Below are positions 1 to 9,191 of a stretch of 33,539 nucleotides of DNA, piece by piece. Every line of letters starts with the position of its first letter. Positions within the stretch are counted from its first letter, which is position 1. The stretch spans positions 1 through 33,539 of the forward strand of contig NZ_JAAIYB010000036.1 of NCBI RefSeq assembly GCF_010894475.1, in the 5' to 3' direction. A program made the translations under genes and the position numbers. The notes under the pieces are model-generated. The model had not been told where the DNA came from. It saw nothing but the letters and a program-made list of their open reading frames with translations, and ran no database searches. This stretch comes from Myxococcus vastator (GTDB lineage: Bacteria; Myxococcota; Myxococcia; Myxococcales; Myxococcaceae).

Positions 1-215
1 TCAAGGGGTACCGTCCGCAGTTCTACTTCCGCACCACGGACGTGACGGGCTCGGTGAAGCTGCCGGAGAACGTCGAAATGGTGATGCCGGGCGACAACAT
101 CGCCATCGAGGTGGAGCTCATCACCCCGGTGGCCATGGAGAAGGAGCTGCGCTTCGCGGTTCGCGAGGGCGGCCGCACGGTGGGCGCCGGCGTCGTGGCG
201 GAAGTCGTCGAGTAG
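1..215 (+). CDS. tuf: Elongation factor Tu, C-terminal fragment
   Basis: The window opens inside this gene. The last 70 codons are visible in frame from base 3 to a TAG at 213-215. EF-Tu is the GTPase that delivers aminoacyl-tRNA to the ribosome. The visible part is the domain III beta-barrel, recognisable by [20 protein letters not shown] and the near-invariant C-terminal stretch [12 protein letters not shown]. Its position just before rpsJ is the usual str-to-S10 junction. The start and the GTPase domain lie outside the window, so completeness cannot be judged. Confidence 0.96.
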   Translation, partial: KGYRPQFYFRTTDVTGSVKLPENVEMVMPGDNIAIEVELITPVAMEKELRFAVREGGRTVGAGVVAEVVE

Positions 216-228
216 CCGAGACCCCCAA

Positions 229-270
229 CGGCTCCCTGGGTCCCCCAGACAGGGAATTTTCAGGGAGCCG
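229..270 (+). other. Inverted repeat between tuf and rpsJ
   Basis: A perfect 10-bp inverted repeat lies 13 nt after the tuf stop: arms 229-238 (CGGCTCCCTG) and 261-270 (CAGGGAGCCG), loop 22 nt. A competing smaller hairpin is possible (CTGGG with CCCAG inside the same stretch). No T-tract follows the outer stem. It may mark the 3' end or a processing point of the tuf message. Function is inferred from position only. Confidence 0.45.
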
Positions 271-282
271 ATGGGAATCCAG

Positions 283-311
283 TTGCACACCCTGGGGCGG
301 GATGGTAGACA
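283..311 (+). promoter_or_regulatory. Candidate sigma-70-type promoter for the S10 operon
   Basis: TTGCAC (283-288) is separated by exactly 17 nt from TAGACA (306-311), with TGG just upstream giving an extended -10 look. Each hexamer matches the consensus at only about three positions, so the call is weak. Predicted transcription would start near 318, leaving a leader of about 100 nt before the rpsJ start at 417. Confidence 0.35.
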
Positions 312-416
312 CCGCGCCCCTTCGTTCTGAAGAAACGGCTCTGTGAAATCCAGGGGATGTCGGTCGTAACGCCCTCCCGCGGCAGAGGCAGAGTTCGTCC
401 AAAGAGGTTCTTGCGA

Positions 417-725
417 ATGGCGACACAGAAGATCCGCATCCGGCTGAAGGCGTACGACTCGAAGCTCCTGGACCAGAGTGCGGGTGAGATCGTCGAGACG
501 GCCAAGCGCACGGGCGCGAAGGTGGCCGGTCCGATCCCCCTTCCCACGCGCATCAACAAGTTCACGGTGCTGCGGTCTCCGCACGTGGACAAGAAGAGCC
601 GTGAGCAGTTCGAGATCCGCACGCACAAGCGCCTGCTCGATATCCTCGAGCCCACGCAGCAGACGCTGGATGCGCTGATGAAGCTGGATCTGTCGGCTGG
701 CGTTGACGTCGAGATCAAGTCCTAG
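417..725 (+). CDS. rpsJ: 30S ribosomal protein S10
   Basis: S10 (102 aa) sits in the 30S head and also takes part in transcription antitermination as NusE. The start [19 protein letters not shown] and the region [20 protein letters not shown] are classic S10. The ATG at 417 is chosen over an in-frame one at 357 because it gives the normal family length and has AGAGG about 9 nt upstream (403-407). The next gene is rplD, only 53 bp on. The usual follower rplC (L3) is absent. Confidence 0.97.
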   Translation: MATQKIRIRLKAYDSKLLDQSAGEIVETAKRTGAKVAGPIPLPTRINKFTVLRSPHVDKKSREQFEIRTHKRLLDILEPTQQTLDALMKLDLSAGVDVEIKS

Positions 726-778
726 GAAGCGGGTGGGCGTTCGAGTGGTTTCACTCCGACCCCCGCGAGGAAAGTGCC

Positions 779-1402
779 ATGGCGAAGTTTGACGTAGTCG
801 ACCTGGATTTGAAGAAGGTGTCGGAGATTGAGCTCTCCGACGATGTCTTCGGCACCGAGCCGAACGCCCACCTGTTTTACGAGGTGGCGAAGATGCAGCA
901 GATCAACCGGCGCCGCGGCACGGTCGGGGTGAAGAACACCTCGCTGGTCAGCGGCGGCGGCAAGAAGCCCTGGAAGCAGAAGGGCACCGGCCGCGCTCGT
1001 CAGGGCTCCATCCGCGCTTCCCACTGGGTGGGCGGCGGCAAGGCGATGGCTCCCAAGGCGCGCGACTACTTCTACCGCCCGCCCCGCAAGGTGCGCCGCG
1101 GCGCCCTGAAGTCCGCGTTGTCCCTGCGGGCCCAGGAGAAGACGCTCATCATCCTGGACGGCTTCTCCCTGGATGCTCCGAAGAGCAAGCAGGCCTTCGA
1201 GGTCCTCACCAAGCGTCTGAAGCTCCAGAACGCCCTGGTGATTGACGACAAGGGCAACACCAACCTGCACCGCAGCGTGCGCAACCTGGCGAAGTTCGAC
1301 GTGCTGCCGCCCGAGGGCCTGAACCTCGAGGCCGTTCTCCGGCACTCGCACCTCGTTCTCACGTCCGCGGCCGCGAAGACCCTCGAGGGGGCGCTGTCAT
1401 GA
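779..1402 (+). CDS. rplD: 50S ribosomal protein L4
   Basis: L4 (207 aa) binds 23S rRNA and its long loop lines the peptide exit tunnel. In some bacteria it also represses its own operon. The tunnel-loop region is clear: [19 protein letters not shown] followed by [19 protein letters not shown]. Length is normal. The upstream sequence GAGGAAAG gives a Shine-Dalgarno signal. The gene follows rpsJ directly where rplC would normally lie, and its stop overlaps the rplW start (ATGA at 1399-1402), suggesting translational coupling. Confidence 0.97.
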   Translation: MAKFDVVDLDLKKVSEIELSDDVFGTEPNAHLFYEVAKMQQINRRRGTVGVKNTSLVSGGGKKPWKQKGTGRARQGSIRASHWVGGGKAMAPKARDYFYRPPRKVRRGALKSALSLRAQEKTLIILDGFSLDAPKSKQAFEVLTKRLKLQNALVIDDKGNTNLHRSVRNLAKFDVLPPEGLNLEAVLRHSHLVLTSAAAKTLEGALS

Positions 1403-1692
1403 ATCTGAACGACGTCATCAAGGGCCCGCTCATCACCGAGAAGCTGGACAAGGCCCGCGAGAAGTTCCGCAAGTACTCGTTCATCGTCGACCGCAAGGCG
1501 ACGAAGCACGACGTGGCCCGCGCGGTGGAGACGCTCTTCAAGGTCACCGTCGAGGGCGTGAACACCAACATCGTCCGCGGCAAGATCAAGCGGGTGGGTC
1601 GTAGCATCGGCAAGCGGCCCAACTTCAAGAAGGCGGTTGTGACGCTGAAGCAGGGCGACTCGATCGAACTCTTCGAGGGAGGGGCGGCCTGA
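1399..1692 (+). CDS. rplW: 50S ribosomal protein L23
   Basis: L23 (97 aa) sits at the tunnel exit and is the docking site for trigger factor and SRP. Recognised by the N-terminal [15 protein letters not shown] and by [15 protein letters not shown] followed by a basic segment. The ATG overlaps the rplD stop by 4 nt. Its TGA stop lies inside a short inverted repeat (TGACGCC at 1690-1696, GGCGTCA at 1699-1705) before rplB. Confidence 0.96.
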   Translation: MNLNDVIKGPLITEKLDKAREKFRKYSFIVDRKATKHDVARAVETLFKVTVEGVNTNIVRGKIKRVGRSIGKRPNFKKAVVTLKQGDSIELFEGGAA

Positions 1693-1726
1693 CGCCACGG
1701 CGTCAAGCCTGCCTGAGGAACACACC

Positions 1727-2572
1727 ATGGGCATCAAGAAGTACAAGCCGACTAGCGCCGCCCGCCGTCTGATGACGGTGTCCGACTTCGCGGACATCAC
1801 CAAGGACTCGCCCGAGAAGAGCCTCACCGAGCCGCTCAAGCGCTCCGGTGGTCGCAACGTCCACGGGCACATCACCCGCCGGCACCAGGGTGGCGGCCAC
1901 AAGCGCCGCTACCGTGTCATCGACTTCAAGCGCCGGGACAAGGATGGCGTCCCCGCGAAGGTCGTGGCCGTCGAGTACGACCCGAACCGCACCGCCAACA
2001 TCGCGCTGCTGCACTACGCGGACGGCGACAAGCGTTACATCCTCGCTCCGGTGGGTCTGAGCGTGGGTGACACGGTGTTCGCTGGCGAGGGCTCGGACAT
2101 CCGGCCTGGCAACAGCCTGCCGCTGCAGAACATCCCGGTGGGTACGGTCATCCACAACGTGGAGCTGAAGCCGGGCCGTGGCGCCCAGGTCATCCGCTCC
2201 GCCGGCACGTCCGGCCAGCTGATGGCGAAGGAGGACCGTTACGCGCAGGTGCGGATGCCCTCCGGCACCGTCCGCAAGGTCCTCATCGAGTGCCGCGCCA
2301 CCGTGGGCCAGGTGGGCAACATCGAGCACGAGATCATCCGTATCGGCAAGGCGGGTAAGAGCCGCTGGCTGGGCATCCGTCCCACCGTCCGCGGTCTGGC
2401 GATGAACCCGGTCGACCACCCGCACGGCGGTGGTGAAGGCAAGTCCGGTCAGGGTAACCCGCACCCTGTGTCCCCGTGGGGCAAGAAGACCAAGGGGCTC
2501 ACCACGCGCACCAACAAGCGCACTGACAAGTTCATCGTCTCCGGCCGCCGCCAGGGCGCGCGCAGCCAGTAA
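1727..2572 (+). CDS. rplB: 50S ribosomal protein L2
   Basis: L2 (281 aa, slightly longer than the usual 273-277) is needed for subunit association and peptidyl-transferase function. The conserved segment [14 protein letters not shown] begins at residue 226. His231 there corresponds to the functionally important histidine of the family (His229 in E. coli). The N-terminal [13 protein letters not shown] and [19 protein letters not shown] are also standard. TGAGGAA precedes the ATG. rpsS follows after 9 bp. Confidence 0.98.
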   Translation: MGIKKYKPTSAARRLMTVSDFADITKDSPEKSLTEPLKRSGGRNVHGHITRRHQGGGHKRRYRVIDFKRRDKDGVPAKVVAVEYDPNRTANIALLHYADGDKRYILAPVGLSVGDTVFAGEGSDIRPGNSLPLQNIPVGTVIHNVELKPGRGAQVIRSAGTSGQLMAKEDRYAQVRMPSGTVRKVLIECRATVGQVGNIEHEIIRIGKAGKSRWLGIRPTVRGLAMNPVDHPHGGGEGKSGQGNPHPVSPWGKKTKGLTTRTNKRTDKFIVSGRRQGARSQ

Positions 2573-2581
2573 GAGGATTCC

Positions 2582-2869
2582 ATGGCTCGTTCGATCAAGA
2601 AGGGTCCGTTCGTTGACGACTTCCTCGTGAAGAAGATCGAGGACATGATCACGACGAACAAGAAGTCGGTCGTAAAGACGTGGTCCCGCCGCTCCACGAT
2701 TCTTCCGGAGTTCGTGGGCCACACCTTCGCGGTGCACAACGGGAAGAAGTTCATCCCGGTGTTCGTCACGGAGAACATGGTTGGCCACAAGCTCGGCGAG
2801 TTCGCCCCGACGCGTACGTTCGGCGGTCACTCGGCGGAGAAGAAGGTCGCCAAGGCCCCGGGCAAGTAG
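2582..2869 (+). CDS. rpsS: 30S ribosomal protein S19
   Basis: S19 (95 aa) binds 16S rRNA in the 30S head with S13 and contacts A-site tRNA. The N-terminus [15 protein letters not shown] and the segments [14 protein letters not shown] and [11 protein letters not shown] are diagnostic. Length is normal for the family. The ribosome binding site AAGAGGA lies right after the rplB stop. Confidence 0.97.
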   Translation: MARSIKKGPFVDDFLVKKIEDMITTNKKSVVKTWSRRSTILPEFVGHTFAVHNGKKFIPVFVTENMVGHKLGEFAPTRTFGGHSAEKKVAKAPGK

Positions 2870-2904
2870 CCTGGCGCATTGCCTGAGAGCCTGAGGAGAA
2901 GACC

Positions 2905-3249
2905 ATGGAGTCGACTGCACATCTGCGTTTTCTGCGCATGAGCCCCCGCAAGATTTCCACCGTTGCGGAGCTCATCCGGGGCAAGCCTGTCGAGGCGGCC
3001 CTCAACATCCTGAAGTTCACCAAGCGCGCCGCGGCCAAGCCGGTGGAGATGCTCATCAAGAGCGCCGTGGCCAACGCGACTGACAAGTCCAAGGGCCAGG
3101 TCGACGTGGACACGCTCTACGTGAAGACCATCTCCGTGGACCAGGGTCCCACCCAGCGCCGGTTCATGCCGCGCGCCATGGGCCGGGCCACCCCCATCAA
3201 GAAGAAGACGGCCCACGTCCACGTGGTGCTCGCCGAGGCGAAGAAGTAG
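2905..3249 (+). CDS. rplV: 50S ribosomal protein L22
   Basis: L22 (114 aa) is a 23S-binding protein whose beta-hairpin reaches into the exit tunnel and is a known site of macrolide-resistance changes. Recognised by [21 protein letters not shown] and by the hairpin segment [24 protein letters not shown] lies about 8 nt before the ATG. A small bulged hairpin (3252-3271) lies in the spacer to rpsC. Confidence 0.96.
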   Translation: MESTAHLRFLRMSPRKISTVAELIRGKPVEAALNILKFTKRAAAKPVEMLIKSAVANATDKSKGQVDVDTLYVKTISVDQGPTQRRFMPRAMGRATPIKKKTAHVHVVLAEAKK

Positions 3250-3290
3250 GACCCGTCGGGCCCTGCCCGGACGCTTCAAGGAGAATCACG

Positions 3291-3953
<663 letters not shown>

Positions 3954-3967
3954 CCAGCCCACCCGCG

Positions 3968-3994
3968 CCGGGCGCTCCCCCAAGGAGCGCCCGG
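3968..3994 (+). other. Intercistronic hairpin rpsC-rplP
   Basis: A perfect 11-bp stem (CCGGGCGCTCC at 3968-3978 with GGAGCGCCCGG at 3984-3994) closes a 5-nt loop. It sits 14 nt after the rpsC stop and 25 nt before the rplP start. There is no T-tract, so it is more likely an mRNA stability, processing or translation-spacing element than an intrinsic terminator. Confidence 0.6.
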
Positions 3995-4019
3995 GGCAGG
4001 GCGGCGAAGGACAGCGACG

Positions 4020-4439
4020 ATGCTTCAGCCTGCTCGTACGAAGTACCGCAAGATGCACAAGGGCCGCATGCCTGGCAGTGCCCACCGGGGTAGCGACATG
4101 ACCTACGGTGAGTACGGCCTGATGAGCCTCCAGCCGGGGTGGATCACCTCTCGGCAGATCGAGGCGGCTCGTATCGCGATGACGCGTCACGTGAAGCGTG
4201 GCGGCAAGATCTGGATCCGTATCTTCCCAGACAAGCCCATCACCAAGAAGCCCGCTGAGACCCGAATGGGTACCGGTAAGGGTGGCGTGGAGTACTACGT
4301 CGCGGTGGTGAAGCCCGGCCGCATCCTCTACGAGATGGAGGGGATGACGCCGGAAGTGGCCACTGGGGCGCTGAAGCTGGCGCAGGCGAAGCTGCCGGTG
4401 CTCACGAAGATCGTGACCCGCGCGGACCTGAGCCTCTAG
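4020..4439 (+). CDS. rplP: 50S ribosomal protein L16
   Basis: L16 (139 aa) organises the A-site region and binds 5S and 23S rRNA. The N-terminus [17 protein letters not shown] and the sequences [17 protein letters not shown] and [21 protein letters not shown] (split here only by family naming) identify it. The Shine-Dalgarno GAAGGA precedes the ATG. Length matches the family. It is followed by rpmC, as in most S10 operons. Confidence 0.97.
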   Translation: MLQPARTKYRKMHKGRMPGSAHRGSDMTYGEYGLMSLQPGWITSRQIEAARIAMTRHVKRGGKIWIRIFPDKPITKKPAETRMGTGKGGVEYYVAVVKPGRILYEMEGMTPEVATGALKLAQAKLPVLTKIVTRADLSL

Positions 4440-4495
4440 GCACCGAGCGGCGGGGGCCGGTCCGTTGGACGGCTCCCTCTCGCATGGAGAGTGAA

Positions 4496-4696
4496 ATGGC
4501 GACTGCGAAGGAATTGAAGGAACTGTCAGCGGACGACCTGAAGCAGCGCGCGGCCGAACTGCGTGCGACGCTGTTCCAGGACCAGCTGAAGCGGCGGACC
4601 GGTTCGCTGGACAACCCGGCTGAGCGCACCCAGCACCGGCGCGATCTGGCGCGGGTCCTGACCGTGCTGACCCAGAAGACGAAGGCCCAGGGCTGA
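4496..4696 (+). CDS. rpmC: 50S ribosomal protein L29
   Basis: L29 (66 aa) is a two-helix protein next to L23 at the tunnel exit. The sequence MATAKELKELSADDL and the segment AERTQHRRDLARVLTVL fit the family. An in-frame ATG exists at 4484, but GGAG at 4486-4489 lies 6 nt before the ATG at 4496, so 4496 is preferred. A 9-bp hairpin (4745-4768) lies in the spacer to rpsQ. Confidence 0.93.
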   Translation: MATAKELKELSADDLKQRAAELRATLFQDQLKRRTGSLDNPAERTQHRRDLARVLTVLTQKTKAQG

Positions 4697-4744
4697 ACAC
4701 CCACGACTCCAAGCGCGCTCAGCTGATAGAGGAGCGCGTGCGGC

Positions 4745-4768
4745 CATCCGGGCGCCAATGCCCGGGTG
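4745..4768 (+). other. Intercistronic hairpin rpmC-rpsQ
   Basis: Arms 4745-4753 and 4760-4768 pair over 9 bp, including one G-U, around a 6-nt loop. No T-tract follows. It lies about 24 nt before the rpsQ start and may influence translation or processing. Only the structure is seen; the role is inferred. Confidence 0.45.
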
Positions 4769-4791
4769 CATGAGAGACAGTGAGAGAGAAG

Positions 4792-5106
4792 ATGGCTGAA
4801 GCGACCGAGACGCAGGCTGCCGAGACCTCCACCCGTGGCCGTCCCAAGACGCGCGTGGGGATTGTCACCTCCAACAAGATGCAGAAGACGGTGGTCGTCA
4901 CCGTCCAGCGCCGGGCTCCGCACCCGAAGTACGGGAAGATCATGAGCCTGCGCGAGAAGTACAAGGCGCACGTGGAGGACCACGACTACCCCAAGAAGAT
5001 CACCATCAACGAGGGTGATCGGGTCCGGATCGCCGAGACCAAGCCCGCTTCGAAGGACAAGCGTTGGCGCGTGGTCGAGGTGCTGGAGAAGAGCAAGAAC
5101 GTCTAG
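4792..5106 (+). CDS. rpsQ: 30S ribosomal protein S17, N-terminally extended
   Basis: S17 (104 aa) is a primary 16S-binding OB-fold protein. The core [18 protein letters not shown] and HPKYGKIM is clear. The family is normally about 80-90 aa. Here a 20-residue acidic/Thr-rich head precedes the core. The ATG at 4792 follows the purine run GAGAGAGAAG. A GTG at 4780 is in frame and would add four residues, so the exact start is not certain. Confidence 0.94.
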   Translation: MAEATETQAAETSTRGRPKTRVGIVTSNKMQKTVVVTVQRRAPHPKYGKIMSLREKYKAHVEDHDYPKKITINEGDRVRIAETKPASKDKRWRVVEVLEKSKNV

Positions 5107-5173
5107 CACGCATGCCCCTTCCGCGCGGCCGTGAGGCGGCGCGGGATGGTCACCGGCGACAGGAGATTTCCAG

Positions 5174-5542
5174 ATGATTCAGATGACGAGCGTGCTCGAC
5201 GTGGCGGACAACTCGGGCGCGAAGAAGGTGTTCTGCATCAAGGTGCTCGGCGGCTCGAAGCGCAAGTATGCGTCCATCGGCGACGTGATTGTCGTCTCGG
5301 TGCGCGAGGCGCTTCCCAACTCGAAGGTGAAGAAGGGTGACGTGGCCAAGGCCGTCATCGTTCGCACCAGGCGCGAGGTGGGTCGCCCGGACGGCAGCTA
5401 CATCAAGTTCGACGGCAACTCCGCGGTCCTCATCAACAAGGACATGGAGCCCATTGGTACGCGTATCTTCGGGCCGGTGGCCCGTGAGCTCCGCGCCCGC
5501 AAGTTCATGAAGATCATCTCGCTGGCGCCCGAAGTCCTCTGA
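5174..5542 (+). CDS. rplN: 50S ribosomal protein L14
   Basis: L14 (122 aa) lies at the subunit interface, forms bridges with 16S rRNA and is the docking site for the silencing factor RsfS. The N-terminus [18 protein letters not shown] and the C-terminal [12 protein letters not shown] are typical and the length is exactly that of the family. GGAGA precedes the start. It is the first gene of the classical spc operon segment and here is continuous with the S10 genes. Confidence 0.98.
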   Translation: MIQMTSVLDVADNSGAKKVFCIKVLGGSKRKYASIGDVIVVSVREALPNSKVKKGDVAKAVIVRTRREVGRPDGSYIKFDGNSAVLINKDMEPIGTRIFGPVARELRARKFMKIISLAPEVL

Positions 5543-5585
5543 GAGGACGGCAGGCCGGACGGCGAGCAGCCAGAGAGAGGAAGCC

Positions 5586-5921
5586 ATGCAGAAGCTGAAG
5601 GTAGGAGACACGGTCCAGGTCATGGCCGGGGCCGAGGCCTCCGAGAAGAACCCGGCGACCAAGCGCGGCAAGGTGCTGAAGATCGATCGCGAGGCTGAGC
5701 GCGTGACGGTCGAGGGCCTGCGCCTGGTCAAGCGTCACATGAAGAAGACGCCCCAGAGCCCTGAAGGCGGCATCGTTGAGAAGCCGGGCACGATCGCGCT
5801 GGCGAACGTGCAGGTGGTTTGCGTCAAGTGCGACAAGCCGACCCGGGTGGGCATCCGTACTGAAGGTGAAGAGGGCAAGAAGAAGCGGTTCTGCAAGAAC
5901 TGCGACGCCCTGATTGACTAG
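5586..5921 (+). CDS. rplX: 50S ribosomal protein L24, zinc-ribbon form
   Basis: L24 (111 aa) is an assembly initiator that binds the 5' end of 23S rRNA. The N-terminal KOW-type core starts [15 protein letters not shown]. The C-terminal part has two CxxC pairs (Cys79/82 and Cys103/106, around KPTRVGIR), which would bind zinc. Many bacteria have lost these cysteines. AGAGAGGAAG precedes the ATG. Two hairpins lie between it and rplE. Confidence 0.96.
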   Translation: MQKLKVGDTVQVMAGAEASEKNPATKRGKVLKIDREAERVTVEGLRLVKRHMKKTPQSPEGGIVEKPGTIALANVQVVCVKCDKPTRVGIRTEGEEGKKKRFCKNCDALID

Positions 5922-5946
5922 GTGTCCGCGTTGGTGCATGTATGCG

Positions 5947-6022
5947 CGCCCTTTGCCCACCCCGGTGGTGGCGAAGGGCGGGCGTGCAGGCATGGAGGGC
6001 CCGTGGAGCAACAGGGGCCCTC
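5947..6022 (+). other. Two tandem hairpins between rplX and rplE
   Basis: The 181-bp rplX-rplE spacer holds two inverted repeats. The first pairs 5947-5957 with 5970-5980 (11 bp, one G-U). The second pairs 5995-6002 (GAGGGCCC) with 6015-6022 (GGGCCCTC), 8 bp perfect, 12-nt loop. The sequence after the second reads gcggtgtttcc, too weak a T-tract for a confident terminator. The rest of the spacer to 6102 shows no clear promoter. Confidence 0.5.
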
Positions 6023-6102
6023 GCGGTGTTTCCAGGTTCCATACGAAGGACTGATCGGGCGCGCTGGGTCCACGACGGCGCCCCGAAGCAGAGGACAGGA
6101 CG

Positions 6103-6756
6103 ATGGCTGACGAGAAGAAGGCCGAGCAGAAGGAAAAGAAGGCGAAGCGGGGCAAGAAGGAAGAGGCCAAGAAGGTTGGCTTCGCCGCCAATATCGAGGA
6201 GGGTCTGGAGTCCAAGCCGGCCCGTCTGAAGGTGCGTTTCTTCAAGGAAGGTGTTCCGTCCCTCCTGAAGGAGCTGAGCCTGAAGAACCCGATGCAGGTT
6301 CCCCGGCTGGAGAAGATCGTCGTCAACATGGGTCTGGGCGAGGCGCTCGCCAACAACAAGATCCTGGAGTCGGCGGTGGACCAGCTTGCGGCGATCACCG
6401 GTCAGAAGCCGATCGTCACGCGCGCCCGGAAGTCCATCGCGAACTTCAAGCTGCGCCAGGGGCAGGCCATCGGTGCCGCCGTCACGCTGCGCGGCGACCG
6501 CATGTACGAGTTCATGGACCGCCTCATCACCGTAGCGCTGCCGCGCGTGCGTGACTTCAAGGGCGTGTCCCCCAAGGCGTTCGACGGGAAGGGCAACTAC
6601 ACGCTCGGCGTGCGCGAGCAGATCATCTTCCCTGAGATCAACTACGACCAGATCGAGAAGGTGAAGGGGCTCAACATCAGCTTCGTCACCACTGCGGCCA
6701 ACGACGAGCAGGGGCTGGCGCTGATGCGTCACTTCGGCATGCCGTTCCGCCAGTAA
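6103..6756 (+). CDS. rplE: 50S ribosomal protein L5 with charged N-terminal extension
   Basis: L5 (217 aa) binds 5S rRNA and contacts P-site tRNA. The core from about residue 40 ([18 protein letters not shown]) carries [31 protein letters not shown] and the C-terminal [15 protein letters not shown]. Family members are about 180 aa. The extra 35-40 residues at the front are Lys/Glu-rich and end in FAANIEEGL. The ATG at 6103 follows GAGGACAGG. No internal start is well placed near the core, so the extension appears real. Confidence 0.95.
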   Translation: MADEKKAEQKEKKAKRGKKEEAKKVGFAANIEEGLESKPARLKVRFFKEGVPSLLKELSLKNPMQVPRLEKIVVNMGLGEALANNKILESAVDQLAAITGQKPIVTRARKSIANFKLRQGQAIGAAVTLRGDRMYEFMDRLITVALPRVRDFKGVSPKAFDGKGNYTLGVREQIIFPEINYDQIEKVKGLNISFVTTAANDEQGLALMRHFGMPFRQ

Positions 6757-6783
6757 GCCCTCGAGCCAAGGACCCGACGAAAC

Positions 6784-6969
6784 ATGGCCAAGCTCTCCAA
6801 GATCGCCCAGGCAAAGCGCAAGCCGAAGTTCTCGGTGCGCCAGTACAACCGCTGCCCGCTGTGTGGCCGGCCGCGCGCGTTCCTGCGCAAGTTCAAGATG
6901 TGCCGTATCTGCCTCCGCAATCGCGCCCTCCGCGGCGAGATCACCGGCGTTACCAAGTCGTCCTGGTAG
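6784..6969 (+). CDS. rpsN: 30S ribosomal protein S14, short zinc form
   Basis: S14 (61 aa) completes the 30S head. This is the short form with Cys24, Cys27, Cys40 and Cys43 in [20 protein letters not shown], a zinc ribbon, and not the about 100-aa zinc-free paralogue used by E. coli. The C-terminal [11 protein letters not shown] is standard. It lies 27 bp after rplE, its normal place. No zinc-free paralogue is present in the window. Confidence 0.97.
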   Translation: MAKLSKIAQAKRKPKFSVRQYNRCPLCGRPRAFLRKFKMCRICLRNRALRGEITGVTKSSW

Positions 6970-6982
6970 CCAGAAGGGCAGG

Positions 6983-7015
6983 GTGCCTGGCGGGCCTCAC
7001 CGGCCGGCCAGGCAC
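6983..7015 (+). other. Intercistronic hairpin rpsN-rpsH
   Basis: GTGCCTGGC (6983-6991) pairs with GCCAGGCAC (7007-7015), 9 bp perfect, with a further GC-rich inner stem possible. It lies in the 162-bp spacer between rpsN and the chosen rpsH start. No T-tract follows. The rest of the spacer (7016-7131) is open in the rpsH frame from a GTG at 7036, but that stretch does not resemble S8. Confidence 0.5.
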
Positions 7016-7131
7016 ATTGAAGTAGGAAGTTCGTAGTGGCGGTCAACGCGAACCCCCGGGATGGGCCCGGCAGGCGCGGTGGCCGCGAACACGAGGCGCT
7101 CGGTACGAGGCCTCGGTTTGGAAGGTACTCC

Positions 7132-7548
7132 ATGCCGGTCAATGATCCCGTCGGCGACATGCTGACCCGCCTGCGCAACGCTTCGCGCGCGCGTCACGAC
7201 AAGGTCGTCATCCCCCACTCGAAGCTCAAGCTCGAGATCATCAAGGTCCTCAAGGACGAGGGCTACATCGGCGAGTTCGTGGTGCACGAGCAGACGGTGC
7301 AGAACAAGCGCACGGTGTTCCCGGAGATCTCCGTGCAGCTGAAGTACGGTCCGGACCGGGCGCCTGCCATCACCGGTATCCGCCGCGTGTCGAAGCCGGG
7401 CCTGCGCCGCTACGCCGCCGTGCGTGAGATTCCGCAGGTGCTGGGGGGGCTGGGTATCTCCATCCTCTCCACCTCGCGTGGCATCATGGTGGATTCCGAG
7501 GCCCGCAAGCAGAAGGTCGGCGGCGAGCTGCTCTGCACCGTCTACTAG
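7132..7548 (+). CDS. rpsH: 30S ribosomal protein S8
   Basis: S8 (138 aa) binds the central domain of 16S rRNA, and in E. coli it represses the spc operon. The N-terminus [20 protein letters not shown] and the C-terminal [18 protein letters not shown] are typical. The ATG at 7132 is preferred over a GTG at 7036. It gives the normal length, and GAAGG (7121-7125) lies 6 nt upstream. The 32 codons between the two starts are Gly/Arg-rich and unlike S8. Confidence 0.95.
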   Translation: MPVNDPVGDMLTRLRNASRARHDKVVIPHSKLKLEIIKVLKDEGYIGEFVVHEQTVQNKRTVFPEISVQLKYGPDRAPAITGIRRVSKPGLRRYAAVREIPQVLGGLGISILSTSRGIMVDSEARKQKVGGELLCTVY

Positions 7549-7612
7549 CCAGCCGCCCGGGTGCGGCGCCCCGTGAGGGAGCGCGCCCCAGGCATACAGG
7601 ACCGAGGCAACC

Positions 7613-8179
7613 ATGAGTCGGATTGGAAAACTGGCGATCAAGCTCGGCGACAAGACGAAGGCCGTCGTCGCTGGCGAACAGGTGAACTTCGAGGGCCCCA
7701 AGGGCAAGCTGTCGGTGAAGCTGCCTGGCAAGGTCAAGGTCGAGATCAAGGACGGTCAGATGACCGTGCAGCGCGCGGATGACTCGCGCGAGGCGCGCAG
7801 CATGCACGGCCTGACCCGGACCATCCTCGCGAACGCGGCGAAGGGTGTGAGCACAGGCTTCGAGAAGAAGCTGGACATCCGCGGCGTTGGCTTCCGCGCT
7901 GAGGTGAAGGGCAAGGCCATTCACTTCGCGCTGGGCTACTCGCACCCGGTGGTCTTCAACCTGCCCGAGGGTGTGACCGCTGAAGTCGACAAGGCGCCGC
8001 GCAACGAGGACAGCCTGCCCACCGTGGGCCTGACGCTCCGTTCTTCGGACAAGGAAGTGCTGGGCGCGACGGCGGTGAACATCCGCTCGCTGCGTCCGCC
8101 GGAGCCCTACAAGGGCAAGGGCATCAAGTACTCCGAGGAGCGCATCCGCCGCAAGGAGGGCAAGACCGGTACGACCTAG
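7613..8179 (+). CDS. rplF: 50S ribosomal protein L6
   Basis: L6 (188 aa) is the two-lobed protein near the sarcin-ricin loop and factor-binding site. MSRIGKLAIKL, the segment FEGPKGKLSVKLP and the C-terminal region RSLRPPEPYKGKGIKYS with a basic end are diagnostic. Length is close to the usual 175-180. A 7-bp inverted repeat (7559-7565 with 7582-7588) lies in the spacer before it. Confidence 0.97.
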   Translation: MSRIGKLAIKLGDKTKAVVAGEQVNFEGPKGKLSVKLPGKVKVEIKDGQMTVQRADDSREARSMHGLTRTILANAAKGVSTGFEKKLDIRGVGFRAEVKGKAIHFALGYSHPVVFNLPEGVTAEVDKAPRNEDSLPTVGLTLRSSDKEVLGATAVNIRSLRPPEPYKGKGIKYSEERIRRKEGKTGTT

Positions 8180-8209
8180 TCGTCCCGTCTTTCCTGAGTG
8201 TTCCAAACT

Positions 8210-8234
8210 CCACCAGGTCCTCTGGACCTGGTGG
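8210..8234 (+). other. Intercistronic hairpin rplF-rplR
   Basis: CCACCAGGTCC (8210-8220) and GGACCTGGTGG (8224-8234) form a perfect 11-bp stem with a 3-nt loop, 30 nt after the rplF stop. The next bases (catcatccgg) are not a T-tract. It is one of the tightest inverted repeats in the cluster. A role in mRNA processing or in setting the rplF:rplR ratio is inferred. Confidence 0.6.
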
Positions 8235-8287
8235 CATCATCCGGCGGCGGAAGGCCGCATCGCCTCCGGACGGAAAAGGAAGCAGCC

Positions 8288-8644
8288 ATGCCTACGAAGA
8301 TCGAAGCCCGTCTCAAGAGGAAGAACCGCATCCGCAAGAAGCTGTCGGGCACGACAGAGCGGCCGCGGCTCACCGTCTACAAGAGCCTCAAGCACATCTA
8401 TGCGCAGGTGGTGGACGACACCACGGGCAAGACGCTTGCGTTTGCTTCGTCGCTGTCCAAGGACCTGAAGGGTCAGGACGAGGGCGACAAGAAGGCGGAC
8501 GCGAAGCGTGTCGGCTCCCTGATTGCGCAGAAGTGCAAGGCCGCCAACGTCGAAGCGGTGGTGTTCGACCGCAACGGCTTCCCTTATCACGGGCGCATCG
8601 CCGCCGTGGCCGACGCCGCGCGCGAGGCCGGGCTGAAGTTCTAA
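8288..8644 (+). CDS. rplR: 50S ribosomal protein L18
   Basis: L18 (118 aa) binds 5S rRNA with L5. The basic head [20 protein letters not shown], the segment [17 protein letters not shown] and the C-terminal [20 protein letters not shown] are typical. The ATG at 8288 follows AAAAGGAAG and gives the normal family length. An upstream in-frame ATG at 8198 would run through the rplF-rplR hairpin and is not credible. Confidence 0.96.
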   Translation: MPTKIEARLKRKNRIRKKLSGTTERPRLTVYKSLKHIYAQVVDDTTGKTLAFASSLSKDLKGQDEGDKKADAKRVGSLIAQKCKAANVEAVVFDRNGFPYHGRIAAVADAAREAGLKF

Positions 8645-8666
8645 GAATTCGAAAGGAATCCCCCAA

Positions 8667-9188
8667 GTGGCAACTCCGATCAATCCGAACGATCTGGACC
8701 TCACCGACCGCGTGGTGAATATCAACCGCGTGGCCAAGGTCGTGAAGGGCGGCCGCCGTTTCTCGTTCGCCGCCCTGGTGGTGGTGGGGGACGGCGCCGG
8801 ACACGTGGGCGTCGGCCTGGGTAAGGCCAACGAAGTCCCCGAGGCCATCCGCAAGGGTGGTGAGAACGCGAAGAAGAATCTGTTCCGCGTCCCGCTCGTG
8901 GGTCACACCATTCCGCATGAGGTGCTCGGGCACTTCGGCGCTGGCTGGGTGCTGCTGAAGCCGGCCAGCCAGGGTACGGGCGTCATCGCCGGCGGCGCGG
9001 TTCGCGCGGTGCTGGAGGCGGCGGGCATCCGGAACATCCTGACCAAGAGCCAGGGTTCGCGGAACCCGCACAACGTGCTGAAGGCCACTGTCGCGGGCCT
9101 GAAGCTGCTGCGCAGCGCGGAGCAGGTTTCGCGTCTCCGTGGCAAGGACGTCGAGCCGGCGAAGCTCGCCGGGGAGCAGAGGGGCTAG
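8667..9188 (+). CDS. rpsE: 30S ribosomal protein S5 (GTG start)
   Basis: S5 (173 aa) is part of the mRNA entry site and affects decoding accuracy. The start is GTG at 8667, preceded by GAAAGGAA. The N-terminal domain shows [20 protein letters not shown], followed by [15 protein letters not shown]. The C-terminal domain shows [19 protein letters not shown]. Length is near the usual 165. rpmD follows after only 3 bp. Confidence 0.97.
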   Translation: MATPINPNDLDLTDRVVNINRVAKVVKGGRRFSFAALVVVGDGAGHVGVGLGKANEVPEAIRKGGENAKKNLFRVPLVGHTIPHEVLGHFGAGWVLLKPASQGTGVIAGGAVRAVLEAAGIRNILTKSQGSRNPHNVLKATVAGLKLLRSAEQVSRLRGKDVEPAKLAGEQRG

Positions 9189-9191
9189 CCC

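Noticed and set aside
7036-7131. Longer N-terminus of S8 from a GTG at 7036
   Set aside because: The extra 32 residues are unlike S8, the ATG at 7132 has a good ribosome binding site, and the normal S8 length is 130-138 aa.
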